Shown one piece after another: positions 45,384-54,808 of a stretch of 64,000 nt of DNA; within the stretch, counting starts at the first letter, position 1, and each line of letters begins with the position of its first letter. Source of the DNA: Lacinutrix sp. MedPE-SW (GTDB lineage: Bacteria > Bacteroidota > Bacteroidia > Flavobacteriales > Flavobacteriaceae); contig NZ_MPCX01000001.1 of the NCBI RefSeq assembly GCF_001874145.1, positions 372,001-436,000 on the forward strand. Reading direction: 5' to 3'. The notes under the pieces are model-generated. The model worked only from the letters and a program-made list of their open reading frames with translations, was not told the DNA's origin and did no database searches. Both the position numbers and the translations under genes were made by a program.

Positions 45384-45440
45384 AACACTAAAATTTAATT
45401 TAGTATAACTAACAATACTAAGTTTAAATACAATTTTACT

Positions 45441-45545
45441 ATGAAAGATCAACCAAAATACAAGTGGAATAAACTTTACACACTAATATTAGTTGCTAAT
45501 ACAGCTTACATTATTGCATTCTATATAATTACTAACACTTTTTAA
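45441..45545 (+). CDS. 34-residue membrane microprotein preceding a sodium symporter
   Basis: MKDQPKYKWNKLYTLI...IIAFYIITNTF: a basic start and one membrane helix. Its stop is two bases before the ATG of the symporter gene, so translational coupling is likely. Other SSS symporters are preceded by short helix genes of comparable design. It is too short for routine gene calling. Confidence 0.6.
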   Translation: MKDQPKYKWNKLYTLILVANTAYIIAFYIITNTF

Positions 45546-45547
45546 GC

Positions 45548-47260
45548 ATGCAGACATTAGATTGGATTGTTTTAATAGGCACATTATTAACTATAGTTAT
45601 TTATGGTACTATACAAACTAGAGGTAGTAAAAATGTACAAGACTATTTAAAAGGCGGCAATACATCAAAATGGTGGACTATTGGTTTATCTGTAATGGCA
45701 ACACAAGCCAGTGCTATAACCTTTTTATCAACACCTGGTCAAGCATTTAATGATGGTATGGGATTTGTTCAGTTTTATTTTGGACTTCCTATTGCGATGA
45801 TTGTAATTTGCATGGTTTTTATACCATTATATCACCGTTTAAAGGTATATACAGCTTACGAGTTTTTAGAAAATAGATTCGATAGAAAAACAAGAACCTT
45901 AACCGCAATTCTATTTTTAATACAACGTGGTCTAGCAGCAGGAATAACTATTTTTGCTCCTGCAATAATACTCTCTGCTGTACTTGGCTGGAATTTATTA
46001 TTACTTAATGTTATTATTGGAGTACTTGTAATAATTTATACCGTTTCTGGCGGAACTAAAGCTGTAAATGTTACCCAAAAACACCAAATGGTTGTAATTT
46101 TCACAGGAATGATTATTGCCTTTGTTTTAATTTTTAACAAATTACCAGACGATATTTCATTCACTAAAGCTGTAGAAATTGCAGGTGCTAGTGGCAAAAT
46201 GGAAGTGCTTGATTTTTCTTTCGATTTAAATAATCGTTACACCTTTTGGAGTGGTATTATTGGCGGCACTTTTTTAATGCTTTCATATTTTGGTACAGAC
46301 CAAAGCCAAGTACAACGTTATTTATCAGGAAAATCTGTAAAAGAAATGCAATTAGGCTTAATGTTTAATGGGCTTTTAAAAGTACCAATGCAATTTTTTA
46401 TTCTGTTTGTTGGTGTAATGGTTTTTGTGTTTTACCAGTTTAATCAAGCACCAGTAAACTTTAATCCAACAGCTACAGAAGTGGTTTTAAACTCACAATT
46501 TGCCGACGAGTATAAGGCCATTCAAGAAGAACAAACACTATTATTTACAGAAAAGAAAAATGCTATAAATGCTTTTACTTCAAATCCAGATAGAAATACA
46601 ACAACTATCGCTGCATTAAATTCTAAAAATGATGCGCTACGTGAAAAAGCTAGAATTTTAATAGAGAAAGCTGGCGAAGCCAAAAACCTAAAAGTTGAGA
46701 GTAACGATAAAGATTATGTTTTTATCCATTTTATACTTAATAATTTACCTAAGGGATTAATAGGCCTATTGTTAGCCGTTATATTATCGGCAGCGATGTC
46801 AAGTACAGCCAGTGAACTTAATGCGTTAGCAAGTACAACAACTATAGATTTATACAAACACAGAGTTGGTAAAAAAACCGAAACTCAAATGGTAAAAACC
46901 TCTAAATGGTTTACTCTTATTTGGGGAATTCTAGCAATATGTGTTGCCTGTATTGCCAACTTAGCCGAAAATTTAATACAACTTGTAAACATTATTGGTT
47001 CTATATTTTATGGAAATGTTTTAGGTATATTTTTACTTGCTTTTTTCTTCAAATTTGTAAGAGCAAATGCTGTATTTATAGCTGCATTTATAACACAGTT
47101 TATTGTTATCGCTCTATTTTTATTAAACGAATTCGAATATATAAACCTACCATTTTTATGGCTTAATTTTATTGGCTGCGTCATTGTTATTACAATTGCT
47201 TGTTTAATACAAGGTTTAAATCCAACTCAAGGAAAAGATTTGAGTGTACAATCTTCATAA
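45548..47260 (+). CDS. Sodium:solute symporter (SSS family)
   Basis: 570-residue transporter with about 13 membrane helices, which moves a solute with sodium. An early ATQASAITFLSTPGQAF and central TVSGGTKAV fit the family, as does the conserved LLAVILSAAMSSTASELN sodium-site helix. A soluble insertion of about 60 charged residues lies near 340-390. The substrate (sugar, amino acid or iodide-like) is not evident. It is paired with the microprotein gene upstream; a DUF1697 gene starts directly after. Confidence 0.92.
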   Translation: MQTLDWIVLIGTLLTIVIYGTIQTRGSKNVQDYLKGGNTSKWWTIGLSVMATQASAITFLSTPGQAFNDGMGFVQFYFGLPIAMIVICMVFIPLYHRLKVYTAYEFLENRFDRKTRTLTAILFLIQRGLAAGITIFAPAIILSAVLGWNLLLLNVIIGVLVIIYTVSGGTKAVNVTQKHQMVVIFTGMIIAFVLIFNKLPDDISFTKAVEIAGASGKMEVLDFSFDLNNRYTFWSGIIGGTFLMLSYFGTDQSQVQRYLSGKSVKEMQLGLMFNGLLKVPMQFFILFVGVMVFVFYQFNQAPVNFNPTATEVVLNSQFADEYKAIQEEQTLLFTEKKNAINAFTSNPDRNTTTIAALNSKNDALREKARILIEKAGEAKNLKVESNDKDYVFIHFILNNLPKGLIGLLLAVILSAAMSSTASELNALASTTTIDLYKHRVGKKTETQMVKTSKWFTLIWGILAICVACIANLAENLIQLVNIIGSIFYGNVLGIFLLAFFFKFVRANAVFIAAFITQFIVIALFLLNEFEYINLPFLWLNFIGCVIVITIACLIQGLNPTQGKDLSVQSS

Positions 47261-47261
47261 A

Positions 47262-47822
47262 ATGAAAAATGAAACTAAAACAATACGTTATGTCGCATTT
47301 TTAAGAGGAATAAATGTTGGTGGCAATAAAAAAGTGCCAATGGCTATTTTAAAAGAAAGCTTAAAAACTATTGGTTTTAGTAATATTGAAACACTTTTAA
47401 ATTCTGGCAATATTATTTTTGAAGCACCAAAAGATAGTATTGAAAATCTTGAAGAAAAAATGGCAAATCACTTAGAGCGTGCATTTAGCTTTGCAATACC
47501 AACAATAATTAAAACTGCTAAAAGTATTATAGAAATAGTTGAAGCAAATCCTTTTAAAAGCGAAACATTAACCAAAGATTTAAGGTTTTATATTTCCTTT
47601 TTAAAAACTAAAACAAACGCTCCATTTCAATTACCATGGCAAAGTGAAGACCAATCGTTTCAAATTTTAAGTTTAAAAGCTAATGCTATTATAAGTTTGC
47701 TTGATGTTTCAAAATCTAAAACACCAAAAGCTATGGCTGTTTTAGAAAAAGAATTCAGCAAAAATATAACCACCCGAAATTGGAATACAATTTTAAAAAT
47801 TGAAAAAAAATTAAATACGTAA
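47262..47822 (+). CDS. DUF1697 domain protein
   Basis: 186 residues, cytoplasmic. The opening YVAFLRGINVGGNKKVPM is the DUF1697 signature, followed by ETLLNSGNIIFEA and the helical end MAVLEKEFSKN. The family function is unknown. The ATG at 47262 is chosen over the TTG at 47244, which overlaps the end of the symporter gene. The spacing is one base after the symporter stop. Confidence 0.88.
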   Translation: MKNETKTIRYVAFLRGINVGGNKKVPMAILKESLKTIGFSNIETLLNSGNIIFEAPKDSIENLEEKMANHLERAFSFAIPTIIKTAKSIIEIVEANPFKSETLTKDLRFYISFLKTKTNAPFQLPWQSEDQSFQILSLKANAIISLLDVSKSKTPKAMAVLEKEFSKNITTRNWNTILKIEKKLNT

Positions 47823-47850
47823 CTTGTAAAAAAACTAAAATTTTTCACTT

Positions 47851-48222
47851 ATGAAATTAGGCGCATTTTCTGCAAGTCTAGCCGTTAAAGACTTAGTAGC
47901 ATCCAAAGCATTTTACGAAACTTTAGGTTTTAAAGTATTTGCCGGTAACTTAGAAAACAATTACCTAATCATGAAAAATGAAAACACCTTAATAGGTTTG
48001 TTTCAAGGTATGTTTGAAAATAATATTCTAACCTTTAATCCTGGTTGGGACGAGAATGCAAACACGTTAAAGGATTTTGATGATGTTAGAACCATACAAA
48101 AACATTTAAAATCTAAAGGTATTGCAATAACTAAAGAAGCAGACGAAAACACATCTGGACCTGCAAGTTTTGTTGTTATGGATCCAGATGGTAATGCCAT
48201 TTTAGTAGACCAACATATTTAA
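47851..48222 (+). CDS. VOC (glyoxalase/bleomycin-resistance) superfamily protein
   Basis: 123 residues, one VOC domain: SLAVKDLVASKAFYETLGF at the start and VMDPDGNAILVDQH at the end are the paired beta-alpha-beta-beta-beta motifs. Metal-binding residues usually lie in the second and last strands, and substrate is unclear. It is the last gene before a strong bidirectional terminator. Confidence 0.9.
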   Translation: MKLGAFSASLAVKDLVASKAFYETLGFKVFAGNLENNYLIMKNENTLIGLFQGMFENNILTFNPGWDENANTLKDFDDVRTIQKHLKSKGIAITKEADENTSGPASFVVMDPDGNAILVDQHI

Positions 48223-48237
48223 AATAAATATATTAAC

Positions 48238-48273
48238 AAAAAAAGCGCAATCTATAAATTGCGCTTTTTTTTG
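48238..48273. terminator. Bidirectional terminator
   Basis: AAAAGCGCAAT and ATTGCGCTTTT form an 11-bp stem with A and T runs on either side, between the convergent VOC and DUF2911 genes. Confidence 0.9.
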
Positions 48274-48304
48274 TTTTAAAATATAAAAATTGTTGTAGCA
48301 AATT

Positions 48305-49153
48305 CTACATCGCTCCCCATTCTTTTAATGAGTCTTTATTCATTTTTACATAATCTGCATTTTTAGCTTTTTCAGCTCCAGCTAAAGATGCTTTTGCAGC
48401 CGCAATAGCTTTTGCTTTATTTCCTGCTTTTGCATGAATTAATGACTGCTGACGTAAATACCAAAAACGAGGATTATCTTTTGTCATATCAATAGCTTTA
48501 TCAATCCAAGTAACAGCTTTATTAATATCTCCACCAGATTCTAAGTTATAACGTGCAGCAGCAAAATAATCTGCAGCTCCAGGACCATTCATTACTTTAT
48601 CTATACTAGCAGATACTTTTTTAGCTGTTGGTACTTCAATTTTAACACCTACATATACTTTTTCCCATAATAAACCTAACAAAGCAGAGTCGTTAGTTAA
48701 ATCATCAAAAGTTATAGTAAATGTTTCAATATTCATAGGCACATCAATAACATCAACATTTACTTTAGCTGCTACTAATTTTTCATCCCAGTTTTGTGGT
48801 GTTCCCCAATTATCTGTATTGGCATAAAAAATAACTTCCCATGTTTTAGCTCCTGGCTTTGTAAAAATTGCGTAAGAACCTGCTTTAACAGTTTTTCCTC
48901 CAATCACAACATCATCACTAAAAGTGATTTTAGTATTAGCATTAGCTCCTGTTCTCCACATTTTATCGTAAGGTACTAAATCACCAAAAATAGTACGACC
49001 TCTCATTCCTGGTCTTGAGTATTCTACTGTAATATCTGTTAAACCTACTTTTTGTTCAACCTTAGAAAACGGACTAGGTTGTGGTGTTTCTATTTGTGCA
49101 TTTCCAGCAAAAGAGGCTACAAATACTAAAGCAATCATCAATAATTTTTTCAT
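48305..49153 (-). CDS. Exported DUF2911 domain protein
   Basis: 282 residues with a signal peptide (LLMIALVFVASFAGNAQ). The DUF2911 region (about 25-175) contains ITVEYSRPGMRGRTIFG and WRTGANANTKI. The C-terminal 100 residues look like helical TPR-type repeats (DYFAAARYNLESGGDINKA). Its function is unknown; it is periplasmic. It is transcribed divergently from the light-response operon and shares its intergenic region. Confidence 0.9.
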   Translation of the reverse strand: MKKLLMIALVFVASFAGNAQIETPQPSPFSKVEQKVGLTDITVEYSRPGMRGRTIFGDLVPYDKMWRTGANANTKITFSDDVVIGGKTVKAGSYAIFTKPGAKTWEVIFYANTDNWGTPQNWDEKLVAAKVNVDVIDVPMNIETFTITFDDLTNDSALLGLLWEKVYVGVKIEVPTAKKVSASIDKVMNGPGAADYFAAARYNLESGGDINKAVTWIDKAIDMTKDNPRFWYLRQQSLIHAKAGNKAKAIAAAKASLAGAEKAKNADYVKMNKDSLKEWGAM

Positions 49154-49281
49154 AATATTTTTAATGTGTTAGTGTTAAATTTTCGAAAGTAAATTTACAA
49201 ATTAGAAAATCTTTAAAACGTTAAGAAAAACTTAAAATAAGTTTGAAGATAATTACTTAACTATTAAATGAAAGTTAATTT

Positions 49282-49324
49282 TGTTTAACTATTTTAAAAA
49301 ATGATTAAACATTTTGTATCTTTA
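49282..49324 (+). promoter_or_regulatory. Operator-promoter P1 of the photolyase operon
   Basis: TGTTTAA (49282-49288) and TTAAACA (49305-49311) form a perfect 7-bp inverted repeat with a 16-base spacer, followed after five bases by a -7 element TATCTTTA (49317-49324). GTTAATTTT lies just upstream. P2 at 56378-56420 has the same half-sites, spacings and flanks. There is no canonical TTTG at -33, so activation or repression by a specific regulator is likely. The -7 element excludes the ATG at 49324 as start. Confidence 0.75.
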
Positions 49325-49344
49325 TGCCACTAATAGAGAAAATT

Positions 49345-50001
49345 ATGGCAAAAAAGAAAAACATTACGCAAAACAATATCACTTCATTTTATATGGATTA
49401 TGTATTAGAATATGACGAGAAACCTAAATCTGTATACATTTTTGCAAAGCATAATAATTTTGATGAATCTAAATTTTACGAATATTTCACATCATTTGAT
49501 GCCATAGAAAAACATGTTTTTAAAGCTTTTCATGATAATACAATTGCCGTACTAAATAAAAGTGAAGATTATCATGATTTCGAACCAAGAAACAAGTTAT
49601 TGAGTTATTACTTTACTTTTTTCGAAAACTTAACAGCAAACAGAAGTTACGTTGTTTATGCATTAAACAAACATAAAAATAACCTTAAAAATTACAGTGT
49701 ATTAAAAGAATTAAAGCACAGTTTTACTGCTTATATTTCAAACTTAGGTATTGAGTTAATAGATATAAAAGAAGAACGTCTAGATAAAATTCAAAATCGC
49801 GGATTAAAAGAAAGTGCTTGGGTACAGCTTTTACTTACAATGAAGTTTTGGATGGATGATACTTCTTCAAGTTTTGAAAAAACAGATGTATTTATAGAAA
49901 AATCTGTAAATACCAGTTTTGACGTGCTTAACGTTGCGCCACTTAAAAGTTTAATAGACTTTGGCAAATTTATTTTCAAAGAGAAAGTAAAAATGAATTA
50001 A
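49345..50001 (+). CDS. TetR-like transcriptional regulator
   Basis: 218 residues. The N-terminal 50 residues fit a TetR-type helix-turn-helix (KSVYIFAKHNNFDESKFYEYF), followed by helical ligand domain. Its recognition helix is not the commonest form, but the length and layout fit. I use the ATG at 49345 (MAKKKNITQN), 20 bases after the -7 element. It is the first gene of the operon carrying AarF kinase, reductases and photolyases, behind operator P1. It is the natural candidate for binding P1 and P2. Confidence 0.8.
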   Translation: MAKKKNITQNNITSFYMDYVLEYDEKPKSVYIFAKHNNFDESKFYEYFTSFDAIEKHVFKAFHDNTIAVLNKSEDYHDFEPRNKLLSYYFTFFENLTANRSYVVYALNKHKNNLKNYSVLKELKHSFTAYISNLGIELIDIKEERLDKIQNRGLKESAWVQLLLTMKFWMDDTSSSFEKTDVFIEKSVNTSFDVLNVAPLKSLIDFGKFIFKEKVKMN

Positions 50002-50017
50002 TTAAAACAATACACTA

Positions 50018-51328
50018 TTGAAAACGATAGACAAAATACCTACATCTAAAATTCAACGCGCTTCTAAACTTGTACAAACAGGTGCTAAAGTTGGTGTTAA
50101 TTATCTTAAATACTACGGTGACAAATTAACCAAGACCGAAGATGAAGCAAAGTCTCGACTTAATGAAAATAATGCCGAAGATATTTACGATGGATTAAAA
50201 AAAATGAAAGGTAGCGCATTAAAAGTTGCACAAATGCTAAGCATGGAAAAAAGTATTTTACCACAAGCTTATGTAGAAAAATTTTCACTTTCACAGTTTT
50301 CTGTACCACCATTATCTGCTCCACTAGTTACAAAAACATTTAAAAAATATTTTGGAAAGTTACCTAGCGAAATCTTTGATAAATTTAATGCAACATCTGT
50401 AAATGCTGCAAGTATTGGTCAAGTACATTTAGCCGAAAAAAACGGTAAAAAACTAGCTGTAAAAATTCAATATCCTGGTGTTGCAGAAAGTATTTCTAGC
50501 GACTTAGCAATGGTTAAGCCTATTGCCATTCAAATGTTTAATATTAAGGGCAAAGATAGTGACAAATACTTTAAAGAAGTTGAAACTAAACTGGTTGAAG
50601 AAACAAATTACATACTAGAAGTTAAACAAAGTAAAGAGATTGCTGCTGCATGTAAACATATTCCAAATTTAAAATTCCCAGATTATTATGAAGCACTTTC
50701 TTCTGAAAGAATAATAACAATGGATTGGATGGAAGGCGAACATTTAAGTGAATTTACAGCGTATAATACCAATCAAGAAAAAGCAAATAACATTGGTCAA
50801 GCTTTATGGGATTTTTATATGTTTCAAATGCATAAGTTAAAAAAAGTACATGCAGATCCACATCCTGGTAATTTTTTAATTTCTAAAAAAGGCGAATTAA
50901 TTGCTTTAGATTTTGGTTGTATGAAAACTATACCAGAAGATTTTTACACACCATATTTTGAGCTTGCTAAAAAAGAAAGCATAAATGATCCTAAGATTTT
51001 TAACGAGAAAATGTTTCAGTTAGAAATACTTCGTGAAGACGATTCTCCCGAAGAACTAAAATTCTTTTCAGCGTTATTTCACAAAATGTTAAGTCTTTTT
51101 ACTCAACCATTTCATGTTGATACTTTTGATTTTTCAGATGAAGCTTTTTTTGGAAAAATAACAGCCTTAGGTCAAAAATATAGTAAAAGTACAGAGTTAC
51201 GTAAAATGAATGGTAATCGTGGTTCTAAACACTTTATATACATTAACCGTACGTTCTTTGGGCTATATAATTTAATGTTCGACTTAAAAGCAAAAAACAT
51301 TAAAATTAATAATTTTCAAAATTTATAA
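50018..51328 (+). CDS. AarF/UbiB (ABC1) family protein kinase-like protein
   Basis: 436-residue atypical kinase of the ABC1/ADCK family. Recognisable: a variant KxGQ motif (KVAQMLS, Gly replaced by Ala), the ASIGQVH loop, the VAIK-type lysine in LAVKIQYPG, HADPHPGNF and DFG in LDFGCMK. UbiB members support quinone biosynthesis or lipid transport. The start is the TTG at 50018 and the gene is 16 bp after the regulator. No other quinone genes are near, so this copy may be a special member linked to light response. Confidence 0.9.
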   Translation: MKTIDKIPTSKIQRASKLVQTGAKVGVNYLKYYGDKLTKTEDEAKSRLNENNAEDIYDGLKKMKGSALKVAQMLSMEKSILPQAYVEKFSLSQFSVPPLSAPLVTKTFKKYFGKLPSEIFDKFNATSVNAASIGQVHLAEKNGKKLAVKIQYPGVAESISSDLAMVKPIAIQMFNIKGKDSDKYFKEVETKLVEETNYILEVKQSKEIAAACKHIPNLKFPDYYEALSSERIITMDWMEGEHLSEFTAYNTNQEKANNIGQALWDFYMFQMHKLKKVHADPHPGNFLISKKGELIALDFGCMKTIPEDFYTPYFELAKKESINDPKIFNEKMFQLEILREDDSPEELKFFSALFHKMLSLFTQPFHVDTFDFSDEAFFGKITALGQKYSKSTELRKMNGNRGSKHFIYINRTFFGLYNLMFDLKAKNIKINNFQNL

Positions 51329-51946
51329 ATGCAGTATTTTAGCTTAAAAGACATTAACGCATTAGAGCATTTATATAAAATAAATCTTATTAATAGTTGC
51401 TCTGGATTTAAATCTGCAAACCTTATTGCCACAAAATCTAAAGATGGTATTGAAAATGTTGCAGTATTTAGCTCTGTGACTCATGTAGGCTCAAATCCGC
51501 CAATTTTAGGTTTCTTTTGCAGGCCAACAACTGTTTTAAGAAATACGTTTAATAACATACAAGAAACAAAGGAATACACTATAAATCATATTCATGATTT
51601 AAATTTTAAAGATGCTCATCATACTTCAGCTAAATATGATGAAACAATTTCTGAGTTCGATAAAACAAATCTTACTCCTGAATATAAAAATGATAGTTTC
51701 GCACCATTTGTAAAAAATGCTCCTGTACAACTTAAAATGAAATACGTAGGAAAATACAATATTTCCCAAAATGACACCATATTAGTTTTAGGAGAAATAC
51801 AAGAAATGTACATTAATAATAGTATTTTAGAGACAGACGGTTTTATTAATTTATCTAAAGCGAATATTGCAGCTATAAATGGTTTAGATGCTTATACTTT
51901 TCCAGAATTAAAAGAACGACTACCGTACCAACGACCTAAAAAATAG
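51329..51946 (+). CDS. Flavin reductase-like domain protein
   Basis: 205 residues of the flavin reductase (FMN-binding split barrel) family; SCSGFKSANLIATKSK and VGSNPPILGFFCRP form the flavin site, and YTINHIHDLN follows. Such proteins reduce FMN or FAD with NAD(P)H or bind flavin. Its ATG directly follows the kinase stop codon with no spacer. A flavin supply for the FAD-containing cryptochromes downstream is an attractive inference. Confidence 0.88.
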   Translation: MQYFSLKDINALEHLYKINLINSCSGFKSANLIATKSKDGIENVAVFSSVTHVGSNPPILGFFCRPTTVLRNTFNNIQETKEYTINHIHDLNFKDAHHTSAKYDETISEFDKTNLTPEYKNDSFAPFVKNAPVQLKMKYVGKYNISQNDTILVLGEIQEMYINNSILETDGFINLSKANIAAINGLDAYTFPELKERLPYQRPKK

Positions 51947-51949
51947 AAC

Positions 51950-53374
51950 ATGAAAATATTAGTTACAGGTGCTACTGGTTACATTGGGAAACGTATTATA
52001 CCTTTATTAATAGAGCAAGGTCATACTGTAGTTTGTGCGGTACGAGGCAAACTTAGAACCGAAAAAAAATACAACGACGAGCATAATGTACAAGTCATTG
52101 AAGTAGATTTTTTAAATAAAAACACTCTTAAAAATATCCCTAAAGATATTGATGCAGCATATTATTTAATTCACTCCATGTCTAACTCTGTTTCTAAGTT
52201 TCAAGAAATGGAAAAAGAATGTGCTGTAAATTTTAAATTTGCTGTACAACAAACCCAGTGTAAACAAGTAATTTACCTAAGTGGCATTACAAACGACACA
52301 AAATTATCAAAACACTTATTATCTAGACAAAATGTAGAAAAAGCATTACAATCTAGTACATATGCATTAACGGTTTTTAAAGCCGGAATTATTGTCGGTT
52401 CTGGAAGCTCATCTTTTGAAATTATTAGAGATTTAGTAGAAAAACTTCCTGTAATGATTGCTCCAAAATGGCTTAACACAAAAACGCAACCTATTGCCAT
52501 TAGAGATGTGCTTTCATTTTTAACAAAAAGTCTTGGAGACCAACGTTTATATAATACATCTCATGATATTTTTGGGCCAGAAATTTTAACCTATAAAGCG
52601 TTATTACTTCGTTTTGCTAAAGCAAGAAACTTAAAAAGAAGCATCATTACAGTTCCTGTGATGACTCCAAATTTATCAAGCTACTGGTTGTATTTTGTAA
52701 CCTCTACATCATATAAATTAGCAAGAACATTGGTTAATAGTATGGGTGTAGAAATTATTGGTAAGCCTAGTAATATTAATACTTTACTAGACATAAAACC
52801 AATAAATTATGATCAAGCCATAAAGTTAGCATTCAAAAAAATAGAGCAAAATAGTATTCTCTCAAGCTGGAAAGATGCTTTGGTAAGTAGTCGCCAAAAA
52901 AAACGCGTTTCTACAAAGTACATTAATGTTCCAGAGTATGGTTGCTTTAAAGATATTAAAGAGCGAAAAGTTAAAAATGAAGAAAGAACTTTTGCCAAAA
53001 TTTGTGCTATTGGAGGCGAAAATGGTTGGTATTATGGTAATACCTTATGGAAAATTAGAGGCTATCTAGATAAGCTTTTTGGAGGAATTGGACTAAGACG
53101 CGGTCGCACAAATAAACATACAATAAAAACTGGTGATGCTTTAGACTTTTGGCGTGTATTACTCGCAGATCCAGAGCATAAAAGATTACTTCTTTTTGCC
53201 GAAATGAAACTTCCCGGAGAAGCTTGGTTAGAGTTTAAAGTTGAAAATGGAAAAGTATTCCAAAGAGCTATTTTTAGACCAAAAGGATTAGCCGGAAGAC
53301 TATACTGGTATAGCGTTTTACCGTTTCATGGCTTAATTTTTAATGGCATGATTAATAAACTTGCCAATGCCTAA
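51950..53374 (+). CDS. NAD(P)-binding SDR-type protein with DUF2867 domain
   Basis: 474 residues. The N-terminal atypical SDR domain (about 1-290) begins KILVTGATGYIGKRI with the GxxGxxG loop. The C-terminal DUF2867 region (about 320-470) contains FWRVLLADPEHKRLLLFAEMK-type blocks; I give the key part as LLFAEMKLPGEAWLEF. The combination is found in photolyase-linked operons of several bacteria, with an unknown reaction. It starts 3 bp after the flavin reductase and overlaps DUF2256 at its end. Confidence 0.9.
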   Translation: MKILVTGATGYIGKRIIPLLIEQGHTVVCAVRGKLRTEKKYNDEHNVQVIEVDFLNKNTLKNIPKDIDAAYYLIHSMSNSVSKFQEMEKECAVNFKFAVQQTQCKQVIYLSGITNDTKLSKHLLSRQNVEKALQSSTYALTVFKAGIIVGSGSSSFEIIRDLVEKLPVMIAPKWLNTKTQPIAIRDVLSFLTKSLGDQRLYNTSHDIFGPEILTYKALLLRFAKARNLKRSIITVPVMTPNLSSYWLYFVTSTSYKLARTLVNSMGVEIIGKPSNINTLLDIKPINYDQAIKLAFKKIEQNSILSSWKDALVSSRQKKRVSTKYINVPEYGCFKDIKERKVKNEERTFAKICAIGGENGWYYGNTLWKIRGYLDKLFGGIGLRRGRTNKHTIKTGDALDFWRVLLADPEHKRLLLFAEMKLPGEAWLEFKVENGKVFQRAIFRPKGLAGRLYWYSVLPFHGLIFNGMINKLANA

Positions 53375-53519
53375 ATCAATAAAAAAACAAAATTTACCTA
53401 CAAAAATTTGTAAAACCTGCAAGCTTCCCTTTAGCTGGCGAAAAAAATGGAAAACAAATTGGAACGATGTAAAATACTGCAGTAAAAAATGCCGAATAAA
53501 CAAAATAAAACCAGTTTAG
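53367..53519 (+). CDS. DUF2256 zinc-ribbon-like small protein
   Basis: 50 residues. CKTCKLPFSWRKKW and the later YCSKKCR give a C-x2-C and C-x3-C pair, a probable zinc site. The family is almost always encoded next to cryptochromes or photolyases. The ATG lies within the last codons of the preceding gene (8-bp overlap) and the 3' end overlaps Cry-DASH by 31 bp. It was missed by simple ORF length cut-offs. Its function is unknown. Confidence 0.9.
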   Translation: MPKSIKKQNLPTKICKTCKLPFSWRKKWKTNWNDVKYCSKKCRINKIKPV

Positions 53520-54802
53520 TCTGGTTTAAAAACGACTTAAGGATTAATGATAACGCAACACTTTTAAACGCTGTAAACGAAAGTGAAACCGTTATCGCTA
53601 TCTACTGTTTTGATAACAGGTATTTTAAAAAAGATAAATTCGGCTTTAAAAAAACCGAAAAATTTAGAGCCAAATTTTTAATAGAAACAGTAACCGATTT
53701 AAAATTCCAACTACTAGGGTTAAACATCCCTTTGTTTGTGTATTGTGATTATACAGAAAATAGTATAGAAATACTTCAAAACACTTATGGTTTTGATGCT
53801 TTGTACCTTCAAAAAGAATGGACTACAGAAGAAAATAAGATCTTAGATTTAGTTAAAAAGAAACTAAACCCAAATGTAAAAATTCATGAAGAATACAATC
53901 AATTTTTATTTCACCCTGAAGATTTAAATTTTAATGTTGAATCTTTACCTTCAGTTTTTACCGATTTTAGAAAAAATCTTGAAAAAAATATTTTAGTTAG
54001 AACTTTACTTCCTACTGCAAATCCGGCAAACAGTAGTTATACATTTAAAAACGAAACAAGAGTACCTACATTAAAAGATTTAGGTTTTAGTGATTTTAAA
54101 ATTCATAATCAATCTGCCTTTCCTTTTAAAGGTGGTGAAACCGAAGCTTTAAAAAGATTAGAAAATTATTTTTTTCAAGAAAAAAAACTTGGCTTTTATA
54201 AAAAAACAAGAAACGGATTAATTGGCACAGATTATAGCTCTAAACTTTCTGCCTGGCTGGCAAATGGAAGTATTAGTGCAAAAACCATTTATTGGAAAGT
54301 AAAAGAATTCGAAACACTTCATTTTAAAAACCAATCTACATATTGGTTAATTTTCGAACTCATTTGGAGAGATTATTTTAAGTATGTATCTAAAAAAAAC
54401 AACAATAAAATATTTAAAATTGGCGGTATTTTAGATAAAACGTATCAATGGAAAGATAATAAAGATGCCGTAAATAAATGGATTAATGGTGAAACAAACG
54501 AGCCTTTTGTAAATGCAAACATGAACGAATTAAATAAAACTGGCTGGATGAGTAATCGTGGCAGACAAAATGTTGCTAGTTATTTTGCAAAAGAACTCCT
54601 ACTCGACTGGCGCATTGGTGCTGCTTATTTTGAGTCTTTATTAATAGATTACGATGTGCATAGTAATTACGGGAACTGGATGTATGTTTCTGGCGTTGGT
54701 AATGATCCAAGAAATAGAAAATTTAATATAAAATTACAAGCAGAACGCTACGATGCTAACGGTAAATACCAACGCATATGGCTACAAAACACTTTATTTT
54801 AA
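53489..54802 (+). CDS. cry: DASH-family cryptochrome
   Basis: 437-residue FAD photoreceptor/photolyase. The opening TSLVWFKNDLRINDN and the later VNANMNELNKTGWMSNRGRQNVASY-type segment (key part NMNELNKTGWMSNRGRQ) match the DASH group. The C-terminal FAD domain has DWRIGAAYFES, YDVHSNYGNW and GNDPRNRKFN. DASH enzymes repair cyclobutane dimers in single-stranded DNA and may also signal. It overlaps DUF2256 by 31 bp in another frame. An antenna domain of the normal length is present. Confidence 0.93.
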   Translation: MPNKQNKTSLVWFKNDLRINDNATLLNAVNESETVIAIYCFDNRYFKKDKFGFKKTEKFRAKFLIETVTDLKFQLLGLNIPLFVYCDYTENSIEILQNTYGFDALYLQKEWTTEENKILDLVKKKLNPNVKIHEEYNQFLFHPEDLNFNVESLPSVFTDFRKNLEKNILVRTLLPTANPANSSYTFKNETRVPTLKDLGFSDFKIHNQSAFPFKGGETEALKRLENYFFQEKKLGFYKKTRNGLIGTDYSSKLSAWLANGSISAKTIYWKVKEFETLHFKNQSTYWLIFELIWRDYFKYVSKKNNNKIFKIGGILDKTYQWKDNKDAVNKWINGETNEPFVNANMNELNKTGWMSNRGRQNVASYFAKELLLDWRIGAAYFESLLIDYDVHSNYGNWMYVSGVGNDPRNRKFNIKLQAERYDANGKYQRIWLQNTLF

Positions 54803-54808
54803 ATTATT

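Noticed and set aside
46906-47166. 86-residue plus-strand ORF inside the symporter gene
   Set aside because: Cys/Tyr-rich composition typical of a wrong frame of a membrane-protein gene; no start signal.
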